A DNA stretch of 12,597 nucleotides, from NCBI GenBank assembly GCA_030046135.1, contig JASIEC010000095.1:1-12597 (forward strand). Direction: 5' to 3'. Under the pieces are notes generated by a model that saw nothing but the letters and a program-made list of their open reading frames with translations, made no database searches and was not told the origin of the DNA. Positions 7,156-12,597 of this stretch are shown here, one piece after another. The position numbers were made by a program, and so were the translations under genes. Source of the DNA: Thermoplasmata archaeon (GTDB lineage Archaea > Thermoplasmatota > Thermoplasmata > Lutacidiplasmatales > UBA184). The stretch's first letter is position 1, and each line of letters starts with the position of its first letter.

Positions 7156-9774
7156 CTAGTTCAGGCTCAGCGCGACCGTCACGTTGCGGTCCACGACCGT
7201 CACCGTGCCGCTCGAGGGGCTGATCGAGCCCCGACCGTACGTCACCGCCGCCGTGTAGTTGTACGCCCCGGGGGTCTCGTAGAAGACGAGCGAGTGGCCG
7301 CTCGTCGTCTCGGTGACCCCGTTAAGCGTCACGGACCAGGTCACCGCCGCCCCGTGCTCGGTGAGGTCGAACGTCACCGTGTACGCGGTGATCGGGAGCG
7401 GGAAGTAGTCCCCGCCCGTCTGGATGTAGCCGTACTCGTCGTACGGAAGGCCGCTTCCCGGGACGTAGTCCGCCCAGTAGTTGCCTCCCTGCCACGTTCC
7501 CACGATCGCCCCCGCGAGGCGGTAGCCGTTGAACGTCGTGGCGTACGAGGCGGGCTCGACCGACGAGAGGTTCCAGCTCTCCGCGTTCACCTGGTACGTC
7601 CCGTAGAACATGTTCGCATCGGGGGCGTACGCGGTGATCGACGTGTCGACGTAGTTGTTGTAGATCAGGTCCCCGGCCTCGAAGGCGAAGATCGCGATCG
7701 GGGGCCCGTTCGAGACGCCGTCCCCGGGGTACATCGTCGGGGTGAGGACGGTGCTGTTGACGAACGTGTTGCCCCAGATGACGTTCCCCGTCGAGGCGTT
7801 CGGGTTGATGCCGGCGAGGACGAGCGAGCTGCCCTGGCTGACGAACGTGCTGTCACCGACGAGGTCCTGGGAGCCGCCCCAGATGACGACGTTGGCGAGC
7901 GGCAGGAAGCCGGTCGGTCCGTAGTCCTCATAGAAGAACCACCCGGAGATCCCCTGCGCGTTCCAGATCGAGACGTGCGACGCGTCGAAGATCTCGAACT
8001 GGAGGTTGTTGCTCGAGGGGAGCCCCAGCTCCGACAGGACCGGCTGGTAGTTCGGCTGGTACGTGACGTTGAGCAGCGACGGATCGTTGAGGTCCGTGTA
8101 CGCCGTCGTCCCCGAGAGGAGGACGCCCGGGAACACCTGGTACAGGTAGTCGTTGAACTGCCCGAACAGGGGGTTCAATCCGCCCTTGGCGGGGTTGTTG
8201 TCGAGAACGTAGGGGCTTCCCGCCGTTCCTCTCCCGCTCGAGGAGATCGCGGCGATCTGCCCGTTGTTCCACGCCACGAGGGGCGTGTACACGCCCTCCT
8301 TCTGGTCCGCTCGGAGGTTGAAGTTGAGCGAGGCGACCTGGCCCGCCCGGGCCGACGCGGTCGTCGTGATCGGGGCGTAGTCGCTCAGCATCGCCTCGAA
8401 CGTGTACGACCCCGGCGGGAGCACGTAGTCGACCGAGCTCGCGGTCTGGGTCGGGGCCCACGCGGCATAGCTCGGGTTGATCGCGCTGCCGGGCGACGCG
8501 AAGACGAACGCGTTGGACGGAGAGAGGGGCCCCGCGAACGTCGCCTGGCCCGCGTTCCCTCCGGGGGTGGCGTTCCAGAGGGGCGTGACGAGCGACGGGC
8601 CCGCGTTGAGGTGGACGGTGCCGGGAGAGGTGTACGTCTCGGCGATCCCTTCGGACGTCTCGCCGGTCTCGCCCCCGACGTTCCACGCCGAGGGGGCGTT
8701 CGCGTACTTGCCCGTCGAGCTGTTGAGGTACTGGAGGCTCTCCGAGCCGCTGATCCCGTAGATCGAGGTGGTCGTCCCGCCGCCCGGGCCCCCGAGCATG
8801 ATCTCGGCGTCCCAGGGGATGAAGCCCGTCGGCGTCACCTGCGAGCCGTCGACGAGGTACGGGGCGAGGGGCACGGTCCCGATCGCCTTCGAGGAGTTGA
8901 ACAGCACCGTGTCGTAGACGCCCGCGGCCTCGCTCCGGCCCGTGACCCCGTTCACGATGTCGTAACCGAACCGGACCGTGGAGTAGGCGTCGCCGGTCGA
9001 GACGATGTTCGTGACGCTCGAGTTGAGGTAGAGGTGGACGGTGAGCGGGTAGCTGATCGCGAACGTCGGGCCGAAGTCGTAGTAGTACTCGGGGTACACC
9101 GGCGTTCCGTTGTAGGAGTAGAGGGTCCCCGGCGCGAGGGAGACCGCGGGGGAGGAGAAGTTCCAGATGTTCGAGAGGAACGTCACATCGCCGGGGGATG
9201 GGAAGTTGAAGTAGAGGACGTTCTGCGTCCAGAAGCTGTAGTTGCTCGAGCTCCCCGCGGTCGCGCCGGACATCACCGCGTTGAGCTGGACGCCGAACTC
9301 GTTGTCGGCGGCGTTCGTCGAGGCCGCCCCGTCGTTGTCCAGGAGGAAGTTGTCGACCGGGCTGTTGAGGCTGATCGTCCCCTCCCAGCTCTGCGTCTCG
9401 AGGCTGAACGCCTGGGCCGTGCCGGTGGTGTTGCGCACGCCGAACGTCCCGAGGCCGAACGGCGCCGGGGTCACGACGTTCGGGGTCACGACGCCGTCCT
9501 GCATCGTGGTCGATCCGAGAAGATTGGGAAGAGAGACGGCCTGGATGGGGATGTGGTCGGTCTGGGCGGTCGAGAGGATCTTCTGCTCCAACGCCGCCCC
9601 GGAGGGATTGGACAGGATCGTCGGCGCGGCGCCCCCGGCCGACAGGGCTCCGGGCTCCGCGGGCCCGAGGGCGGCGGCGACGTGCGGGGCCACCGCGGAG
9701 GCCGAGACAGACATCAGGACCATCGTTCCGGCGAGCGCCAACGCTCCAAGAATCGCTCCCCTCACGGCGCGCAT
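7156..9774 (-). CDS. Thermopsin-family secreted protease with extra domains
   Basis: An 872-residue exported protein. Residues 1-28 are a signal peptide. A thermopsin-like region (MEROPS family A5, Pfam thermopsin) follows at about 75-400, recognised from QSWEGTISLNSPVDNFLLDN (128-147), NEFGVQLNAVMSG (158-170), NYSFWTQNVLYFNF (178-191), NIWNFSSP (202-209) and GGETGETSEGI (367-377). Thermopsins are acid proteases that work outside the cell; their catalytic residues are not firmly established, so activity cannot be read from the sequence. Next come a small β domain (about 448-490), a long region (about 500-795) with GNVIWGN and DLIYNNYVDTS motifs resembling NosD-type β-helix repeats, and a C-terminal β-sandwich (797-872) of the kind repeated in the protein at 1413-4694. 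It is several times longer than the family domain alone. No C-terminal anchor is visible. The ATG at 9774 starts the signal peptide and lies about 27 bases from a good TATA box; the 55 codons open upstream are not protein-like. Confidence 0.9.
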   Translation of the reverse strand: MRAVRGAILGALALAGTMVLMSVSASAVAPHVAAALGPAEPGALSAGGAAPTILSNPSGAALEQKILSTAQTDHIPIQAVSLPNLLGSTTMQDGVVTPNVVTPAPFGLGTFGVRNTTGTAQAFSLETQSWEGTISLNSPVDNFLLDNDGAASTNAADNEFGVQLNAVMSGATAGSSSNYSFWTQNVLYFNFPSPGDVTFLSNIWNFSSPAVSLAPGTLYSYNGTPVYPEYYYDFGPTFAISYPLTVHLYLNSSVTNIVSTGDAYSTVRFGYDIVNGVTGRSEAAGVYDTVLFNSSKAIGTVPLAPYLVDGSQVTPTGFIPWDAEIMLGGPGGGTTTSIYGISGSESLQYLNSSTGKYANAPSAWNVGGETGETSEGIAETYTSPGTVHLNAGPSLVTPLWNATPGGNAGQATFAGPLSPSNAFVFASPGSAINPSYAAWAPTQTASSVDYVLPPGSYTFEAMLSDYAPITTTASARAGQVASLNFNLRADQKEGVYTPLVAWNNGQIAAISSSGRGTAGSPYVLDNNPAKGGLNPLFGQFNDYLYQVFPGVLLSGTTAYTDLNDPSLLNVTYQPNYQPVLSELGLPSSNNLQFEIFDASHVSIWNAQGISGWFFYEDYGPTGFLPLANVVIWGGSQDLVGDSTFVSQGSSLVLAGINPNASTGNVIWGNTFVNSTVLTPTMYPGDGVSNGPPIAIFAFEAGDLIYNNYVDTSITAYAPDANMFYGTYQVNAESWNLSSVEPASYATTFNGYRLAGAIVGTWQGGNYWADYVPGSGLPYDEYGYIQTGGDYFPLPITAYTVTFDLTEHGAAVTWSVTLNGVTETTSGHSLVFYETPGAYNYTAAVTYGRGSISPSSGTVTVVDRNVTVALSLN

Positions 9775-9789
9775 AGTGGCGCGGCGAAA

Positions 9790-9816
9790 TTCCGGAGGCG
9801 TATAACACCTCCGAAA
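9790..9816 (-). promoter_or_regulatory. TATA box of the protease gene inside an inverted repeat
   Basis: On the minus strand TTATAC (9805-9800) lies 27 bases before the ATG at 9774, the best TATA box in the window and the spacing of a leaderless gene. It sits in the 9-base spacer of a perfect inverted repeat CGGAGG (9793-9798) / CCTCCG (9808-9813). Beyond one mismatched position the repeat continues for two more pairs (9790-9791 with 9815-9816). A dimeric regulator bound here would cover the TATA box and BRE, so this is a candidate operator. Confidence 0.6.
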
Positions 9817-9937
9817 CTGAGACTTCGTATCCGAACTGTCACCCCGTCTCGCGGGCCGACGACGCCCGAGGGGAGCCCTTCCCGGAGCCCCCCGCTCCCC
9901 CGGTCGGAGCCGGGAGTTCGAGGACGCCGGGGCCGGC

Positions 9938-9947
9938 AACGTTTTGG
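9938..9947 (+). promoter_or_regulatory. TATA-like box of the K+ channel gene
   Basis: AACGTTTTGG is the only A/T cluster just upstream of the channel gene and is centred about 28 bases before the ATG at 9971. This fits a leaderless start at that ATG. It overlaps the alternative TTG codon at 9944, which argues against that TTG as the start. The match to consensus is modest. Confidence 0.4.
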
Positions 9948-9970
9948 ACGGACCCCAGGTGGCGACGGAG

Positions 9971-11026
9971 ATGGTGGCGAGACGCCTCGCGTCGGCCCTG
10001 GGATTCGCCCGTCGGATCGCCTGGCTGCTCGCGGCGTTCGGCGGGGTCTACGTCTTCGCGTCGGTCGGGTTCTACGTCCTCGAAGCGTCCCGCTACTCCC
10101 TCTTCAACTCGTTCTACTGGTCGATCGTGACGCTCGGCACGGTGGGATACGGGGACATCGTCCCCACGACCGTCGGGGCGAAGGTGCTCACGATGGCGGT
10201 GATCGCGATGCAGGTATTCCTGCTGAGCTACCTGCTCAGCGTGCTCACGACCGAGGGGGCGGAGGAGTCCCAGCGCCGCGCCCTGGGGCTCTTCGGAACG
10301 GACATGACCGGGCACATCGTGGTCCTGGGGTACGGCGGCGTCGGGCGGTCGGCCGTCCGGGAGCTGCTCGTCCAGGAGCAGAAGGTCGCGGTCGTCGCCG
10401 AGCGGGCGGACGAGGTCCCGAACCTCCGGACCCTGGGGCCCCCGAACCGCCTGTTCGCCACGTTCGGCTCGCCCGTGGAGCCCGACATCCTCCGGCGGGT
10501 CAACGTTCCGGCGGCGCACAGCGTGATCGTGGCGACGGGCGACGACGCCCAGAACATGATCGGCGCCCTGAACGTCCGGGTCCTCGCCCCGACGATGCGG
10601 ATCGTCGTCGCCGTCAACCGGCCCGAGCTCCGGGAGACGCTCCGGGCGGCCGGGGTCACGTACGTCGCGAGCCCGGAGGACACGGGCGGCCGGCTCTGCG
10701 CCAGCGCGGCGTTCGAGCCCGAGGTCGCGCACGCGATCGAGGACATGGTCTCCGCCGAGGTACGGGCGGACATCCAGGAGTTCGTCCTCCGTCCCACCAC
10801 CCCGATCTCGGAGCAGACGTTCGGCGAGGCGGAGGGGATCGTCCGCGGCTCGACCGGTTGCATCCTCATCGGCTACGCCCGCCCGCGAGCGGACGGCGAG
10901 TTCGACACGTTCGTGGGTCCCCCGCCCGCCCAGCGCCTCGCGCCGGGGGACGCGATCCTGGTCGTGGGCTCGCTCGAGAACGCGCGACGGTTCCGGAGCT
11001 GGTTCGGCGAGGAGCAAGGCCGCTAG
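9971..11026 (+). CDS. Two-helix K+ channel with RCK (TrkA-N/TrkA-C) domain
   Basis: A 351-residue protein with the MthK-type layout. Helix 1 (about 16-37), a pore loop with the K+ selectivity filter TVGYGD (57-62), and helix 2 (about 70-93) form the pore in the cytoplasmic membrane. The cytoplasmic RCK domain follows, with the nucleotide-binding loop GYGGVG (120-125) and Glu144 at the end of the second strand, as expected for NAD-type ligands. A TrkA-C domain occupies about 263-345. By family knowledge, four subunits make the pore and ligand binding to the RCK ring opens it. Met112 lies just before the first RCK strand. The ATG at 9971 is preferred because of the TATA-like box 28 bases upstream; a TTG at 9944 would add nine residues. 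The stop overlaps the stop of the convergent GNAT gene. Annotators may call it a TrkA family protein, but the filter shows it is a channel. Confidence 0.95.
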   Translation: MVARRLASALGFARRIAWLLAAFGGVYVFASVGFYVLEASRYSLFNSFYWSIVTLGTVGYGDIVPTTVGAKVLTMAVIAMQVFLLSYLLSVLTTEGAEESQRRALGLFGTDMTGHIVVLGYGGVGRSAVRELLVQEQKVAVVAERADEVPNLRTLGPPNRLFATFGSPVEPDILRRVNVPAAHSVIVATGDDAQNMIGALNVRVLAPTMRIVVAVNRPELRETLRAAGVTYVASPEDTGGRLCASAAFEPEVAHAIEDMVSAEVRADIQEFVLRPTTPISEQTFGEAEGIVRGSTGCILIGYARPRADGEFDTFVGPPPAQRLAPGDAILVVGSLENARRFRSWFGEEQGR

Positions 11027-11556
11027 GGGGCCGCGGCGGGCTCGATCGCCCGCCACATCAGGAGATCGTCGAGGTACCGGTCGCCGCGCTTGAACCCGCG
11101 CGGATGCCGCCCGCTGATCTCGAACCCGTGCTTGCGGTAGAGCCGGATCGCGCCCTCGTTGAGGGCGACGACGGTCAGCTCGACGATCTCGAAGACCCCC
11201 CGGCACCGCTCGAGGGCCCCGGTGAGGAGGGCGTCCCCGAGCCCCCGGCCCCGGGATCCCGCGCGGACGGCGACCGCGAGGATGCCGACGTGGCAGTCTT
11301 CGAGGTGGTGGCCCTTGCGCTGGACCGTGCAGACTCCCGCGAGCGCGCCCTCCTCCTCGGCGACGACGGCCACGATGTCCCCTTCGGCAATCCCCTTCAT
11401 CACGGCCCCGAACAGAGCGGACTCCTCCGCGACCGAGGGCCGGAGCGGCCGAAGGTAGAGGCCGAGGTCGGGGTTGGTCCGGACCTCCTCGTAGCGCGAG
11501 TAGTAGAGGGCGACCCATCCCGGGAAATCCCGCCAGGCGAGATCGCGGACGCCCAC
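11023..11556 (-). CDS. GNAT family N-acetyltransferase
   Basis: A 177-residue cytoplasmic enzyme that would transfer the acetyl group of acetyl-CoA to an amine; the acceptor is unknown. The acetyl-CoA pyrophosphate-binding motif A is visible as AVAVRAGSRGRGLGDALL (94-111), with the R-x-x-G-x-G core RGRGLG (102-107). The usual C-terminal motif NEGAIRLYRKHGFE (133-146) follows. The ending (DRYLDDLLMWRAI) is common among small-molecule GNATs such as the YhhY type and gives a hint only. The start is GTG at 11556: GGAG lies three bases before it and an A-tract about 25 bases upstream. The frame continues upstream to 11892, but that portion is Arg/Pro/Asp-rich and lies opposite the thioesterase gene, so it is rejected. 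It is convergent and overlapping by 4 bases with the channel gene, and divergent from the thioesterase gene. Confidence 0.9.
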   Translation of the reverse strand: MGVRDLAWRDFPGWVALYYSRYEEVRTNPDLGLYLRPLRPSVAEESALFGAVMKGIAEGDIVAVVAEEEGALAGVCTVQRKGHHLEDCHVGILAVAVRAGSRGRGLGDALLTGALERCRGVFEIVELTVVALNEGAIRLYRKHGFEISGRHPRGFKRGDRYLDDLLMWRAIEPAAAP

Positions 11557-11577
11557 GGGCTCCGGGACCGGCGGGGA

Positions 11578-11590
11578 CCTTTTCGGGTTT
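11578..11590 (-). promoter_or_regulatory. TATA-like box of the GNAT gene
   Basis: The minus strand reads AAACCCGAAAAGG. The AAAA tract (11580-11583) is centred about 25 bases before the GTG at 11556, supporting that start and a leaderless or near-leaderless transcript. It shares a 123-base divergent intergenic region with the thioesterase gene. Confidence 0.4.
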
Positions 11591-11632
11591 CTCTCAGGCT
11601 CGCGTCTCGGAGCCGGGGCGGACGCCGGAAGG

Positions 11633-11672
11633 AAATCGCTTGTAGGGGGCGCGCGTGCGGGCGACGGCGAGG
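11633..11672 (+). promoter_or_regulatory. Possible promoter and ribosome binding site of the thioesterase gene
   Basis: AAATCGCTTGTAG (11633-11645) is the only A/T-richer stretch upstream of the ATG at 11680 and lies 35-47 bases from it. GAGG (11669-11672), seven bases before the ATG, could be the ribosome binding site. Both matches are weak. Confidence 0.3.
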
Positions 11673-11679
11673 GCCGGCG

Positions 11680-12162
11680 ATGGACGGAGGGTCCCGGGCG
11701 GGCGTCGAGCACAGCCGCGCGTCGGTCGTCCGCTTGATGGTCCCGACGGACGCGAACTTCACGGGGAACGTCTTCGGCGGGGCGATCCTCGCCGAGATCG
11801 ACCGCGTCGAGTACGTCACGGCGATCCGTCACGCGAAGGCAACGTGCGTCACCGCGTCGATCGACCGGGTCGACTTCCTCCAGCCGGTGCACGTCGGCGA
11901 CGTCGTCGACTTCGACGCCCGCGTCACCTGGGTCGGCCGCACGTCGATGGAGGTGTGGGTCCGGGTGTCGGCGGAGCCGGCGTCGGGCGGGTCGAGCCGC
12001 CTCGTCGGGGAGGCGTTCGTCACGATGGTCGCGGTCGATCCGGCGGGTCGCCCGATCCCGGTCCCGCCGCTCGAGCTCGCGACCGACGAGGAGCGTCGAC
12101 GCTTCGAGGAGGGCCGCCGGCGCTCGGAGGCGCGGGCGAGCTCCCGACGGCCGAGCGCCTGA
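11680..12162 (+). CDS. Hotdog-fold acyl-CoA thioesterase
   Basis: A 160-residue cytoplasmic protein of the YciA/ACOT-like hotdog family, which hydrolyses acyl-CoA to free fatty acid and CoA; chain-length preference cannot be read here. The signature is clear: DANFTGNVFGGAILAEID (24-41), with Asn26 and Asp41 at the positions used by the family, then the matching HAKATCVTASIDRVDFLQPV (51-70) and GDVVDF (73-78), and GRTSMEVWV (86-94). The C-terminal tail (about 136-160) is highly charged and probably disordered. Size is normal for a single-hotdog enzyme, which would work as a dimer or hexamer. The ATG is the only reasonable start before the conserved core. The same frame stays open far upstream, but that part is antisense to other genes. 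It is divergent from the GNAT gene and ends 24 bases before the convergent ABC-2 permease gene. Confidence 0.92.
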   Translation: MDGGSRAGVEHSRASVVRLMVPTDANFTGNVFGGAILAEIDRVEYVTAIRHAKATCVTASIDRVDFLQPVHVGDVVDFDARVTWVGRTSMEVWVRVSAEPASGGSSRLVGEAFVTMVAVDPAGRPIPVPPLELATDEERRRFEEGRRRSEARASSRRPSA

Positions 12163-12186
12163 GGGGCCCGCCGAGGCGCGCAGTCC

Positions 12187-12597
12187 TCACTGGGCGAGGC
12201 GCGGGTAGAGCTGCGATCCGAGCAGGATGAGCGCCGCGGTCGCGGCGGCGAGGACGCCCAGGTCGGTGCCCAGAGAAAACAGCGCGGTCCCCCCCGGCAG
12301 CATCAGGATCCGGAGCGCGTCGACGAGGTACGTCAGCGGGTTCGCGAGCGCGACCGGTCGGAGCCACGACGGCATGATCGAGAGCGGGTAGATCGCGTTG
12401 CTCGCGAAGAATAGCGGCATCGTGAGCAACTGTCCGATCCCGAGGAACCGCTCCTGGGTGCGGACGAGGCTCGCGATGATCATCGACAGCGTCGAGAAGA
12501 GCGTCGAGCCGAGGACGATGGCGACCACCACGCCGAGGAGCGCGAGCGGGGCGAAGTCGAGGCGGACGCGCAGCGCGACCGCGAGCAGGAGGACGAC
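12187..12597 (-). CDS. ABC-2 type transporter permease, C-terminal part
   Basis: The last 136 residues of a membrane permease; the reading frame stays open to the right edge, so the N-terminal half lies outside the window. Four hydrophobic segments are visible. The segment FFASNAIYPLSIMPSWLRP followed by ANPLTYLVDALR is the conserved C-terminal signature of ABC-2 permeases of the DrrB/NodJ type, which export drugs, glycans or lipids with a separate ATPase subunit. The ATPase is not in the window; it would be expected upstream of this gene, beyond 12597. A GTG at 12531 should not be taken as the start, because the sequence before it (reading VVLLLAVALRV at the edge) continues the membrane protein. 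It converges on the thioesterase gene with a 24-base gap. Confidence 0.9.
   Translation of the reverse strand, partial: VVLLLAVALRVRLDFAPLALLGVVVAIVLGSTLFSTLSMIIASLVRTQERFLGIGQLLTMPLFFASNAIYPLSIMPSWLRPVALANPLTYLVDALRILMLPGGTALFSLGTDLGVLAAATAALILLGSQLYPRLAQ

Noticed and set aside
9839..11518. A minus-strand open frame of 559 codons opposite the channel gene
   Set aside because: Arg/Asp/Gly/Pro-rich throughout with no domain. The plus strand encodes an unmistakable K+ channel here.
11557..11892. N-terminal extension of the GNAT protein
   Set aside because: It lies opposite the 5' part of the thioesterase gene and its divergent promoter region, has no GNAT-like sequence, and the GTG at 11556 has both a GGAG and an A-tract at suitable spacing.
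7294..12162. A plus-strand open frame of 1622 codons
   Set aside because: Its last 160 codons are the thioesterase. The rest is opposite the thermopsin gene, out of frame with the channel gene and opposite the GNAT gene, and is Arg/Asp/Val-rich low-complexity sequence typical of the shadow of GC-rich genes.

Overview
The window looks like a piece of a high-GC archaeal chromosome, most likely from a Thermoplasmata-type (Thermoplasmatota) lineage. That placement is inference. It rests on a thermopsin-family protease, on secreted proteins built from a β-sandwich repeat with an F-T-E-x-G-L-P core followed by W-S-V, on TATA-like boxes about 25-28 bases upstream of several start codons (leaderless-type genes), and on a tRNA-Thr with U at the discriminator position and no encoded CCA.

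Layout. Bases 1-597 hold no gene I can support; they contain a hairpin followed by six T's near 435-481. A small two-helix membrane protein lies on the minus strand at 598-918. A tRNA-Thr(UGU) is on the plus strand at 1213-1285. Four minus-strand genes then fill 1413-9774. In transcription order they are a thermopsin-family secreted protease (872 aa), an MFS transporter (423 aa), a single-pass membrane protein with a cytoplasmic zinc ribbon (203 aa), and a secreted protein with two seven-bladed YVTN β-propellers (1093 aa). The gaps between them are 89-294 bases and most have their own promoter-like signals, so they are probably separate units, not one tight operon. The right side holds a plus-strand two-helix K+ channel with an RCK domain (9971-11026), a convergent GNAT acetyltransferase (11023-11556, minus), a divergent hotdog acyl-CoA thioesterase (11680-12162, plus), and the C-terminal part of an ABC-2 type permease running off the right edge (12187-12597, minus).

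How the genes fit together. The protease and the propeller protein both have signal peptides, many N-glycosylation sequons and no C-terminal membrane anchor, and they share the same β-sandwich domain family, so both probably work outside the cell. The zinc-ribbon protein also has an outside domain. The channel, MFS and ABC-2 proteins add to a cell-envelope theme, but no joint pathway is shown. The strongest structural observation is that both β-propellers appear to be inserted inside β-sandwich domains: the two halves of the host domain flank each propeller. In the first propeller every blade carries a glycosylation sequon at the same turn.

No CRISPR array, insertion sequence or prophage gene was seen. 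Many long open frames on the opposite strand are by-products of the high GC content.
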